Below are positions 33,932 to 42,210 of a stretch of DNA of 64,000 nt, piece by piece. Position numbers and translations under genes: made by a program. The stretch comes from JADJNW01 sp964517175 (GTDB lineage: Bacteria; Bacteroidota; Bacteroidia; Chitinophagales; Saprospiraceae). The stretch covers positions 1 through 64,000 of the forward strand of contig CAZFBU010000001.1 of assembly GCA_964517175.1 (NCBI GenBank), read 5' to 3'. Position 1 is the stretch's first letter. Every line of letters begins with the position of its first letter. The notes beneath the pieces are model-generated. The model ran no database searches. It had not been told where the DNA came from and saw only the letters and a program-made list of their open reading frames with translations.

Positions 33932-34342
33932 CTATAAGTCATCCATCGTTTCAACATTAATTTCTATGACTCTTTTCAGTTTTTTGTCATTGGTAATAAA
34001 ACGGTCACATTTCTCATTTATAGAAAGCGCCAACTGAAAAGCATCCATTCCTTTGAGAAATTGATATTTTGCCCTCAATTCATAGGCCTTTTTTGCAGCG
34101 GATTGTTCTATCACCAATATTTCTACATTTAGCCGGGCCAGCAATTCTTCAAATTTTTTGATCAGGTCTAAGCGGTTTTCTTTTGTAGGTTTCACTCCAA
34201 ATTCAGAAATCGTTACTACGCTTGTTACAATTTCTTCTCCATTTACAATGGCATCCGTGATAAGCGTTTTCATCTTACCGGCAAATACAGGATGGTTCTC
34301 GATAAGATATATAAATGGGGCTGTGTCAATAAAAATCTTCAT
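33932..34342 (-). CDS. PIN-domain ribonuclease toxin (VapC-like)
   Basis: 136 residues. The four acidic PIN positions are present: D6 in FIDTAPFIYLIE, E47 in SVVTISEFGV, D100 in LKGMDAFQLALS and D119 in FITNDKKLKRV. PIN toxins cut tRNA or rRNA. It overlaps the upstream antitoxin gene by 4 bases (ATGA), the typical toxin-antitoxin coupling. An inverted repeat (33863-33888, CGTTGG/CCAACG) lies downstream. Confidence 0.9.
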   Translation of the reverse strand: MKIFIDTAPFIYLIENHPVFAGKMKTLITDAIVNGEEIVTSVVTISEFGVKPTKENRLDLIKKFEELLARLNVEILVIEQSAAKKAYELRAKYQFLKGMDAFQLALSINEKCDRFITNDKKLKRVIEINVETMDDL

Positions 34343-34560
34343 TCTGGCAGGCTTTTTTCTTCTTCACTCCTAAGCTCTTCAACATATGCCTGAGCGTCTG
34401 TTTGCCAAAGACCCTTCCCAATTCCTATATATTCATCCAAAATAGACTCCACGCGCTTCTGTTGATCGATTCGATTGAGGATCTCCTTTAAAATCATTTC
34501 AAGCTCCTCTATTTGGAGGTGGCTGATCTTATCAATTATTTGTTGCGTACGCTTCGTCAT
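34339..34560 (-). CDS. Antitoxin partner of the PIN toxin
   Basis: 73 residues, acidic C-terminus (YVEELRSEEEKSLPE) expected to bind the toxin, and a helical N-terminal half (RTQQIIDKISHLQIEELEMI). No named DNA-binding fold is certain. Identified by the 4-base overlap and gene order with the PIN gene. Confidence 0.75.
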   Translation of the reverse strand: MTKRTQQIIDKISHLQIEELEMILKEILNRIDQQKRVESILDEYIGIGKGLWQTDAQAYVEELRSEEEKSLPE

Positions 34561-34725
34561 ATCCTTTTTGCTTTTTTCTCCAATTTACAACAATTCCGCC
34601 AAAATTGTTCCTGAAAATGGTTCCTTGTTTTCTGTTACCGTGCTTTCAGATAACTCAACGGTTTACTAAATCTCGTCCACGATTTGACGCGCTGCCCATG
34701 ATTTGGTAACACAAAGATGTGCGAA

Positions 34726-34759
34726 ATAAAAAAGCTCTATTCCCGAAGAAACAGAGCTT
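34726..34759 (-). terminator. Strong terminator after the bL27 gene
   Basis: On the minus strand, a 12-pair stem closed by a TTCG tetraloop (C-TTCG-G, an exceptionally stable loop), arms beginning AAGCTCTGTTTC, followed by TTTTTTATTT. Confidence 0.85.
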
Positions 34760-34789
34760 AAAAACATAAAGCTATGAAAACTAAAATTC

Positions 34790-35515
34790 TTATTCTTCTT
34801 CGTTGACTTCTCTTCCGCCTTTCAGTTCGTCCTGGTATTGTTCCAGATCTTCCCATTTGCCCGCAGCGGCGAGTTCTGCCTGCTTCGACCAGGTGGCCGG
34901 GTCGTGCATTCTGTAGCGGCTACCCGCTTCGTCGAGTACCTTTTGCAGTGCGTCGAGGTCAGCGTTGGCTACGTCGGCCCAGGTTTTGAAGCCTGCTTCT
35001 TCCAGCAAGCCAGCGATTTTCGGACCCACGCCTTCAATTACTTTCAGGTCATCGGCTTTGATAGTCTTGCCCGAAGGCAGCTTGATTTTATCACCGGAAG
35101 CAGCTTTTGGTTCGCTTTTTTCAGCTTTCGGCGGCTCTTCTTGCTTTGGTGCTTCGACTACCGGTGCCGGTTCTTCCGTTTTTACTTCCTGTACCGGTGC
35201 TGCTGCCACTGGTTTTTCCTTTTTTTCGGGTTGAGGCTTGGCGATTGTTTCCACCACCTCTTCAAAAGGAACAATATTCACGAACGTGCGATCCTGTCTT
35301 CTCTTGGTAAACGCCACTGTGCCCTCTACGGCAGCGTGCAGGGTATAATCTTTACCCATATACACATTCTCGCCCGGATGAAATTTGGTGCCACGCTGGC
35401 GTACGATAATATTTCCGGGCTTCGCATATTGACCGCCAAAAAGCTTTACGCCCAAGCGTTTCGCTCTACTGTCGCGTCCATTTTGCGTACTACCTTCACC
35501 TTTTTTATGTGCCAT
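34790..35515 (-). CDS. rpmA: Ribosomal protein bL27 with C-terminal helix-hairpin-helix extension
   Basis: 241 residues instead of about 85-90. Residues 1-85 are normal bL27: MAHKKGEGSTQNGRDSRAKR, LGVKLFGGQYAKPGNIIVRQ, RGTKFHPGENVYMGKDYTLH. Residues 86-140 are a Lys/Glu/Ala/Pro linker. Residues 150-241 form an HhH-containing domain: DDLKVIEGVGPKIAGLLEEA, GFKTWADVANADLDALQKVL and a MHDPATWSKQAELAAAGKWE tail. In many Bacteroidota this tail is, as I recall, attached to bL21, the gene just upstream; here bL21 is plain and bL27 carries it. No N-terminal propeptide as in Firmicutes. Confidence 0.93.
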   Translation of the reverse strand: MAHKKGEGSTQNGRDSRAKRLGVKLFGGQYAKPGNIIVRQRGTKFHPGENVYMGKDYTLHAAVEGTVAFTKRRQDRTFVNIVPFEEVVETIAKPQPEKKEKPVAAAPVQEVKTEEPAPVVEAPKQEEPPKAEKSEPKAASGDKIKLPSGKTIKADDLKVIEGVGPKIAGLLEEAGFKTWADVANADLDALQKVLDEAGSRYRMHDPATWSKQAELAAAGKWEDLEQYQDELKGGREVNEEE

Positions 35516-35599
35516 TTTTCAGGAATTTTTAAAGTTAATGTTGTCTGGTATTGTCAATCGAAAACGTACATCCGTTTACAATTAATAATCACCAATTTT

Positions 35600-35917
35600 T
35601 TACGCTACAATACTGTCAATCTTGATCTTGGTGAATGATTGACGATGTCCTTTCTTCAGTTTGTAGCCTTTGCGTCTTTTCTTCTTGAATACGATGACTT
35701 TGTCACCCTTCTGATGACCGAGCACGGTAGCATTGACTTTGGCTGCATTCAGCACCGGCGTGCCGAGAGAGATGTTGCCGTTGCCATCACTATCGATCAG
35801 CAAAACCTGATCGAAGGTAACCGCATCGCCTTCTCCGGCTTCTAGCTGGTGGACGAAGAGCTCCTGCCCTTCCTCAACTTTGAATTGCTGACCAGCTATT
35901 GTTACGATTGCAAACAT
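35600..35917 (-). CDS. rplU: Ribosomal protein bL21
   Basis: 105 residues, ordinary length: MFAIVTIAGQQFKVEEGQEL, VTFDQVLLIDSDGNGNISLG, TPVLNAAKVNATVLGHQKGD, KRRKGYKLKKGHRQSFTKIK. It binds 23S rRNA and is encoded directly before bL27 (84-base spacer), as in nearly all bacteria. Confidence 0.97.
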   Translation of the reverse strand: MFAIVTIAGQQFKVEEGQELFVHQLEAGEGDAVTFDQVLLIDSDGNGNISLGTPVLNAAKVNATVLGHQKGDKVIVFKKKRRKGYKLKKGHRQSFTKIKIDSIVA

Positions 35918-35962
35918 GAGCTGTTAAATTATGAATGATTATTTAATTATTAAAACGGTCGG

Positions 35963-35970
35963 CAAAGGTA
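35963..35970 (-). promoter_or_regulatory. -7 promoter element of the bL21-bL27 operon
   Basis: TACCTTTG read on the minus strand matches TAnnTTTG; a T-rich stretch (GGTTTTTTCC) lies upstream at the -33 distance. The leader would be about 40 bases. Confidence 0.5.
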
Positions 35971-36026
35971 ATTCTTTTGCCGGAAAAAACCAAGCCTTCT
36001 GCACGGATAAACTTTAAAAACCACCC

Positions 36027-37259
36027 TCAGATCAGCCTTCTCAACTCAAATTGGAAGATAAGGCGCTCCTCATTCCTGATTACCGCCAACCGGATGCGTT
36101 TGCCTTCGCGTTTGCGCAGCTTTCGGGTAACGCCCGAGAGGCTAAGGAAGCCCGCCGGGATGAAATTAATACCGACTATTTCATCTCCCACTTCCACGCC
36201 TGCCTCTGCCGCCGGGCTGTTACTGACGATATCCACTACTACAAATTCGTTCAGATTATTGCCGGAAGCGGCTATCACCAGCCCGCTTTTATCATATTCG
36301 AATCGCTCTTTGTAGTTTTTTTGCGGTTCCAGATAAATTTTTCCCCGCATATAATCGATAATCACCTCAAATCTTTCGAGAATCTGATTGCCGATGATGC
36401 CGTTTCGTCCACTCAGAAAAGCAGAATCAATATCTGCGGGGATTTCCTGAAAATTGGTAATAACCCCCGGAAGAAGAAGTCCTTCCCCCAGGTCGAGCTT
36501 TTCTACCCGCCCCAGAAAACCTTCCAGAAAACCACCCAGGCCCATACCGATTTTGGTCTTTATGTAGCGCGGTGGCAAATCCAGCATCGGATGCGTATTG
36601 GTGTAAAGCAGCAGCGAAAGGCTCGCGCCGGTGTCGAGGAGGTACCGGGTTGCTATGGTGGTATCGCTAGAGAGGGTGGTGCCAACGGAGAGGTAGGGTT
36701 TGTTGCGGGCGATATCAATCGGCAATTCTACAAACTTCCCCCGGGGCAGGGTGAATTTCTCAGGGTCATAGAGGGTGATAACCTGCCGCCGATAATCGAT
36801 TTGTACTACGAAGCGGCGGAACAAATCCGCGCCCAGAATGCCCTGCACCTCAATGCCGCCGTATTGTTCAAAACGAAAATAGTCTTCCTCCAGTACCAGT
36901 ATGGGGCGATTGACCGCCATGAGGTTGTGAATGGAGAGGCTCACGCCCGTTGCCAGATAGGCATACAAATCAGTTGTAAGGTCGGAGCCTTTCAGGGTAA
37001 ACTGTCGGTCGTAGCGTATTTGCAGCAAGTCCGTGATTTCGCGGCGGGTGAGAATGGTGTGCTCGGCGCCAGTGTCAAAGATGAATTTCAGCGGGAAAAT
37101 ATCGTTGAAGATGACTTTTACGATGATGAAATTGTTCTCATATTCAAAAGGAATGTCAATCTTTTTGATATTACGCTGCACGTTGATGTCGTACAACTGC
37201 GCATTGGTAAGTGTAAAGCAAAGACTAAGCAAAGCGATTGTAAGCAGATTTTTTTTCAT
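36027..37259 (-). CDS. Secreted retropepsin-like aspartyl protease with PDZ domain
   Basis: 410 residues: signal peptide (MKKNLLTIALLSLCFTLTNA), two aspartyl protease lobes each with the active-site triplet, D62 in FIFDTGAEHTIL and D209 in YLLDTGASLSLL, and a C-terminal PDZ domain (about 325-400: NEFVVVDIVSNSPAAEAGVE, VGDEIVGINF). Two-lobed bacterial proteins of this kind are related to pepsin/retropepsin; with a PDZ domain the substrate is probably a periplasmic or surface protein. Palindromes lie just upstream of its start. Confidence 0.9.
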   Translation of the reverse strand: MKKNLLTIALLSLCFTLTNAQLYDINVQRNIKKIDIPFEYENNFIIVKVIFNDIFPLKFIFDTGAEHTILTRREITDLLQIRYDRQFTLKGSDLTTDLYAYLATGVSLSIHNLMAVNRPILVLEEDYFRFEQYGGIEVQGILGADLFRRFVVQIDYRRQVITLYDPEKFTLPRGKFVELPIDIARNKPYLSVGTTLSSDTTIATRYLLDTGASLSLLLYTNTHPMLDLPPRYIKTKIGMGLGGFLEGFLGRVEKLDLGEGLLLPGVITNFQEIPADIDSAFLSGRNGIIGNQILERFEVIIDYMRGKIYLEPQKNYKERFEYDKSGLVIAASGNNLNEFVVVDIVSNSPAAEAGVEVGDEIVGINFIPAGFLSLSGVTRKLRKREGKRIRLAVIRNEERLIFQFELRRLI

Positions 37260-37286
37260 AGCCGGGTAGCAATGTGTTTTCTTAAG

Positions 37287-37341
37287 ACCATAAGTTATGG
37301 TTTTTTTACAATATTGCCATACGCAATAATATTCGGTATGG
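37287..37341. promoter_or_regulatory. Two related palindromes between the protease and susC genes
   Basis: ACCATAA-G-TTATGGT (37287-37301) is perfect; CCATAC and GTATGG (37318-37323, 37336-37341) are separated by 12 bases. The shared CCATA half-site suggests one regulator. They lie 28-80 bases upstream of the protease start and 280-330 bases upstream of susC. The remainder of this 360-base region is AT-rich with no gene. Confidence 0.4.
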
Positions 37342-37619
37342 TAAGTTTTGGGAAAATATTCTTATTTATTCTTGTTTTTTTCAAGCATAATTTCGATTTT
37401 TACAGAATTATATATTAGTGTAAAAAACACACATAGGGTTAATCCTAACAAATTTACGCTTACGCGGAAAAAGACCAAGATCGAAAACAAACAACAGAAA
37501 ACAAAGAACTGTCGAAAGTGCTGGTCATCCAGCGTACTAAATTATCCCTTGAACACAAAAGATATTTCAAGACAGTAAGAAAATTTTTCTTTGTTTGTTT
37601 AATTAAACCGAAGTAATGT

Positions 37620-40589
37620 ATGAAATTTAGAGTCGACTATTACTACAAATGGTCCCTGGTGGTTTTGATCGTGGCAATGTGTAGCTACACCTACGCACAA
37701 CGTACCGTCACCGGTACGGTCACCGATCAGGAAACAGGTGATCCACTCATTGGTGCCAACATTCTAGTTATTGGCACATCTTCAGGTACAGTAACGGATA
37801 TCGATGGGTCTTACTCACTGAATGTTCCGGAAGGTTCTAACGTACTGGAATTCTCTTACACGGGTTATTCATCTCAACGCATCACACTCGGCGCATCCGA
37901 TGTGGTCAATATTGCCCTTTCCGCCGGCGAACTGCTGGAGGAGGTGGTCGTTGTGGGATATGGCACTGTGAAGAAGAACGATGCAACGGGCGCAGTCGTT
38001 GCCATTACCGAAAAGGATTTTAACAAAGGTGTCATCAACTCGCCGGAGCAATTGCTCCAGGGGCGTACTGCCGGTGTGCAGGTAACGACCGCGAGTGGCG
38101 AACCGGGCGCAGGCGCGAATATTCGTATTCGTGGTACGTCTTCTGTACGTTCCGGCAACAATCCGCTATTCGTAGTGGATGGGGTGCCGCTGGATGGCGG
38201 TAACGTATCGAGCGGCGGTGCCGGCAACTTTGGCGGCGGCGGGCAATCGGCCCGTAACCCGCTCAACTTTCTGAACCCGGATGACATCGCCAGTATTTCG
38301 ATCCTCAAGGATGCCTCCGCAACGGCTATTTATGGTTCTCGTGGTGCGAATGGTGTTGTTCTGATTACTACCAAGTCGGGCGCATCCGGTAATACCGGTC
38401 TTTCTTATTCGGGTAGTATGACGTTGAGTTCTATTACACAAAAGTATGACCTACTCAGCGCAGACGAATGGCGCACTGCATTTGCGGCTACCGGTGGCAA
38501 TCTTGCCGAAGCTGATTTCGGTGGAGATACCGACTGGCAGGATGTCATCTTTCGCAATACGCTGTCCAATCAGCACAATGTGTCTTACGGCTCCGGCACG
38601 GCTAATTCCAACTACCGCATCTCTTTCAGTTATCTGGATCAGCAGGGTATTATGGAAAACAGCGCCATGCAGCGCTATACGGCCAGAATCAATACGAGCC
38701 ATAAGTTTTTGAATGAGCGGGTTACGCTGTCTTCTCAGTTGACGGTCGGTAATGTACAGGATGAAAACCCCTGGGTGACTGACCGCGCCGGTTTTGAAGG
38801 CGACATTCTGGGCGCTGCCCTGAATGCCAACCCGACCCGCCCGATCTTCGATGACAAGGGCGAGTTTCTGCAGCCAGGCAACGACCAGCGGAATCCGGCA
38901 GCTATTTTGGAGTATATCAGAGACAGAACGGCAACTACCCGCGTTTTAGGTAGCATCTCTGCGGATGTGAAAATTGCCGAAGGGCTTTCCTATCGCATGA
39001 ATGTGGGGGTTGACCGCGCCGAGTCCACCAGACGTCAGGCTGCCTCTTCCCTTTTGAATATTGCAGATATTCAGAACAATGACGGTAGAGCCAACCTTTT
39101 GAATGATTTTGCATACAGTGAACTGATAGAGCACACCTTGAATTTCAATCGCGAGTTTTCCAACAGCAATGTAAACGCCGTTGTTGGTTATTCCTTCCAG
39201 AAGTTTGAGCGCAGGTTTAATAGTATCCAGGCACAGCGCTTCCGCACGACGGATGTGAACATCATGCTGAATAACCTGGAATCGGCTGACTTCAACAACA
39301 ATGCCGATGCCTACCGGGCATTCTCCAATTTCGGTATCGACAACCTGCAGTCGTTCTTCGGTCGGGTGAATTACTCGCTGGCGAACAAGTACCTCTTCAC
39401 GGCTACCCTGCGCGCAGACGGTTCCAGCCGCTTCGGTTCGGAAAACCAATACGGTTACTTTCCTTCTGCGGCTTTTGCTTGGCGTCTGAGCCAGGAAGAC
39501 TTTATTCCGGATTTATTCTATGACTTGAAACTGAGAGTTGGTTATGGTATCACCGGTAACCAGGAATTCTCCAGTGGCGAAGCTTTCGACCGCAGAAGAT
39601 ACCAGGGTGATGGTAGCTTAACGCAGGTTTCCTTTGCCAATGAAAATCTGCAATGGGAAGAAACTTCTCAGATCAATTTTGGTTTGGATTATGCTTTCTC
39701 CAACGGTCGCATCAGTGGTTCTGTGGATTTCTATCGCCGCGTTACCTCCGACCTGCTGCTCAGATTGACTTCCGCCGAACCGGCGCCTCAGCCGTTTACC
39801 TGGACGAACCTCGATGCAGACGTGATTAACACCGGGGTAGAATTCATGATCAACACCGTCATCGTTGATAAATCCGACTTTGGTTTCGACGTCAGCTTTA
39901 ATGCAACCTACAACGACAACATCGTGGAAGGACCGATCGGATTGATCAACACCGGCGAGATCAATGGTCAGGGCTTGACGGGCGCTTTTGCTCAGCGTAT
40001 CGCCAATGGACAACCCCTGTACTCTTACTACCTGAGAACGTTTGATGGTTTTGATAGCGAAGGATTCAATATCTATGCGGACAATGAAGCCATTACATTT
40101 ATTGGCAGAAGCCCGCTACCGGATGTAACCGCCGGTTTGACGCTAAACTTCCGTTTTCGCAATCTGGACGTCAGTACCTTCTTTAATGGCGTATTTGGAC
40201 AGTATCTTTACAACAATACGGCAAATGCACTGTTTACTAAAGGAGCGTTAGCTAATGGTAGAAATGTAACGCCAGAGGTAGCTAATTCCAACGAAAGTAT
40301 CCTCAATTCACCGGATGCTTCTACACGCTTCCTGGAAGATGGGTCTTTCGTCCGTTTCCAAAACCTCAACATTGGTTACACATTCAATACGGCTGGTTCC
40401 AGCACTTTCAACAGCTTGCGCTTGTTCCTGACGGGTCAAAATATTTTCACCATTACAGGTTACAGTGGTCAGGATCCGGAAGTGGACGTAAATAAGTCGC
40501 TGAACAATGTGCCTTCGCTGGGTATTGATTACACGCCATACCCGCGTGCAAGATTGTTCACATTGGGTGTAAATGTTAATTTTAAGTAA
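37620..40589 (+). CDS. SusC/RagA-type TonB-dependent outer-membrane transporter
   Basis: 989 residues: signal peptide; carboxypeptidase-like regulatory domain about 28-100 (RTVTGTVTDQETGDPLIGAN, GTSSGTVTDIDGSYSLNVPE); TonB-box region VVVVGYGTVKKNDATGAV (about 112-130); plug with NPLFVVDGVPLDGG and SISILKDASATAIYGSRGAN; then a 22-strand barrel to FTLGVNVNFK. It imports oligosaccharides bound by the SusD partner, powered through ExbB/ExbD. It lacks the N-terminal signalling domain of transducer receptors, so it does not itself relay to an anti-sigma factor. First gene of the locus. Confidence 0.97.
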   Translation: MKFRVDYYYKWSLVVLIVAMCSYTYAQRTVTGTVTDQETGDPLIGANILVIGTSSGTVTDIDGSYSLNVPEGSNVLEFSYTGYSSQRITLGASDVVNIALSAGELLEEVVVVGYGTVKKNDATGAVVAITEKDFNKGVINSPEQLLQGRTAGVQVTTASGEPGAGANIRIRGTSSVRSGNNPLFVVDGVPLDGGNVSSGGAGNFGGGGQSARNPLNFLNPDDIASISILKDASATAIYGSRGANGVVLITTKSGASGNTGLSYSGSMTLSSITQKYDLLSADEWRTAFAATGGNLAEADFGGDTDWQDVIFRNTLSNQHNVSYGSGTANSNYRISFSYLDQQGIMENSAMQRYTARINTSHKFLNERVTLSSQLTVGNVQDENPWVTDRAGFEGDILGAALNANPTRPIFDDKGEFLQPGNDQRNPAAILEYIRDRTATTRVLGSISADVKIAEGLSYRMNVGVDRAESTRRQAASSLLNIADIQNNDGRANLLNDFAYSELIEHTLNFNREFSNSNVNAVVGYSFQKFERRFNSIQAQRFRTTDVNIMLNNLESADFNNNADAYRAFSNFGIDNLQSFFGRVNYSLANKYLFTATLRADGSSRFGSENQYGYFPSAAFAWRLSQEDFIPDLFYDLKLRVGYGITGNQEFSSGEAFDRRRYQGDGSLTQVSFANENLQWEETSQINFGLDYAFSNGRISGSVDFYRRVTSDLLLRLTSAEPAPQPFTWTNLDADVINTGVEFMINTVIVDKSDFGFDVSFNATYNDNIVEGPIGLINTGEINGQGLTGAFAQRIANGQPLYSYYLRTFDGFDSEGFNIYADNEAITFIGRSPLPDVTAGLTLNFRFRNLDVSTFFNGVFGQYLYNNTANALFTKGALANGRNVTPEVANSNESILNSPDASTRFLEDGSFVRFQNLNIGYTFNTAGSSTFNSLRLFLTGQNIFTITGYSGQDPEVDVNKSLNNVPSLGIDYTPYPRARLFTLGVNVNFK

Positions 40590-40608
40590 ACTAAATAGTA
40601 GTTCTAGT

Positions 40609-42123
40609 ATGAAACTTTTCAAATATTTTTTCACCATTTTGGTCGGAGTCTCTCTGGTCGCTTGCGATATTGACTATGAGTTTACGGACTCTGTGCCGGT
40701 AGAGGGTGACCAAGGCGGCTCCTCTCAAACCGCAGCCGAGCTGCTCAATTCGGCTTACAATCAGTTGGGCTCTGTCTTTCACGGGCAGACCGATACGTAC
40801 GCACTTACCGAGCATTCTTCTGATGAAATGATTGGACCAACCAGAGGTACAGATTGGAGTGATAATGGCATCTGGCGTTCGTTGCATGCCCACAACTGGG
40901 ATCCCACGCACCAGTACGTCGTAGATGCCTGGAATGATCTGAATAGAGGTGTATTCCGTACCATCGAAGCGCTGGCTGCTAATCCAAATCCGCAACAAGC
41001 CGCTGAGGCGAAATTTGTTCGGGCATATTATATGTTCCATCTTGTGGATTTGTTTGGTCAGGTACCGATTCGGGAAGCCGACGACGGACCGGATGTCGAT
41101 CCGCGCGTACTGACCAGAACGGAAGCGACTAATCTCGTTATTCAGGATTTGGAGCAGGCTATTCCCGATTTGCCGGAATTCTCTGACGTCGGGCGTGCTT
41201 CCAAGCCTGCCGCGCGGGCATTCCTGGCGAAGGTATTGCTCAACAAAGCAGTATTTACAGCCAGCAATCCTGCCGGACCGTACGATTTCGCAGCAGCCGA
41301 TATGGATCGCGTGATCGAACTGACCGATGCTGTGACTGGTTTCCAATTGGCAACCAACTACTTTGACAACTTTATTCCAATGAATGCGGAGACTTCTCCT
41401 GAATTGATCTTTACCGTGCCGAACAGACGCGGTCAGCTAGTGGGCGGCGGTGACGGACCGCACAACCGCGTGTTTATGACGCTGCACTACAACCAGAATC
41501 CTTCCGGTTGGAATGGCTTTACAACTTTGGGCAATTTCTACGATCAGTTTGCCGAAGGCGATCAGCGCAGAGGTGGTCCATTGGATGGATTGACCGACGT
41601 GAGTGGATTGAATGCCGGCTTCCTGATCGGGCAGCAGTTCGATGCAAATGGCAATCCGCTCAAGGATAGACCCGGTAACGACCTCGTGTTTTCCAGAGAT
41701 ATTGACCTGGCGGGTAATGACGAGCGCAAAGGTATTCGGGTTATCAAGTACATTCCCGATTATGAAAACACCAATGCTGGCGAAAACGATTACGTGTTGA
41801 TTCGCTATGCGGATGTGCTGCTTATGAAGGCGGAAGCTTATCTGAGAAAAGGAGATGCTGCTACTGCGCTTTCTATCGTGAACGACCTGCGCAGCGTGCG
41901 GGGTGCGCAGCCACTGGCTTCGCTCGATGAAGCAGAACTGCTGGCAGAAAGAGGACGCGAACTGTACTGGGAAGGCTGGAGAAGAAACGATCAGGTTCGC
42001 TTTGGTAATTTCCTGAGCGCCTGGGAGAATAAGGCCGCTTCACCGGACTTCCGCGCATTGTTCCCGATTCCGCAGCAGGCAATTGACACAAACCCGAACC
42101 TGCAGCAGAATCCTGGTTACTAA
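40609..42123 (+). CDS. SusD/RagB family nutrient-binding lipoprotein
   Basis: 504 residues from the ATG yielding the lipoprotein signal FFTILVGVSLVAC (Cys18); the longer frame is rejected. The N-terminal TPR-like core shows AAELLNSAYNQLGSVFHGQT and AEAKFVRAYYMFHLVDLFGQ VP-type segments; the C-terminus has YVLIRYADVLLMKAEAYLRK and RGRELYWEGWRRNDQVRFG, the family's hallmark end. SusD caps the SusC barrel on the outside and binds glycan. 19 bases after susC. Confidence 0.97.
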   Translation: MKLFKYFFTILVGVSLVACDIDYEFTDSVPVEGDQGGSSQTAAELLNSAYNQLGSVFHGQTDTYALTEHSSDEMIGPTRGTDWSDNGIWRSLHAHNWDPTHQYVVDAWNDLNRGVFRTIEALAANPNPQQAAEAKFVRAYYMFHLVDLFGQVPIREADDGPDVDPRVLTRTEATNLVIQDLEQAIPDLPEFSDVGRASKPAARAFLAKVLLNKAVFTASNPAGPYDFAAADMDRVIELTDAVTGFQLATNYFDNFIPMNAETSPELIFTVPNRRGQLVGGGDGPHNRVFMTLHYNQNPSGWNGFTTLGNFYDQFAEGDQRRGGPLDGLTDVSGLNAGFLIGQQFDANGNPLKDRPGNDLVFSRDIDLAGNDERKGIRVIKYIPDYENTNAGENDYVLIRYADVLLMKAEAYLRKGDAATALSIVNDLRSVRGAQPLASLDEAELLAERGRELYWEGWRRNDQVRFGNFLSAWENKAASPDFRALFPIPQQAIDTNPNLQQNPGY

Positions 42124-42210
42124 TTTGTAATTTTGTTCTGAAAATATAAACTTGGGTGGTAGATTCCGAAAGGGTTACCACCCTTGTTTGTAATTATAAC
42201 TCAGCTAATT

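Noticed and set aside
34838..35638. 266-residue open frame on the plus strand
   Set aside because: Antisense of bL27; rich in Phe and Cys, no domain.
36051..37418. 455-residue open frame on the plus strand
   Set aside because: Antisense of the two-lobed aspartyl protease, whose signal peptide, DTGA motifs and PDZ domain are clear.
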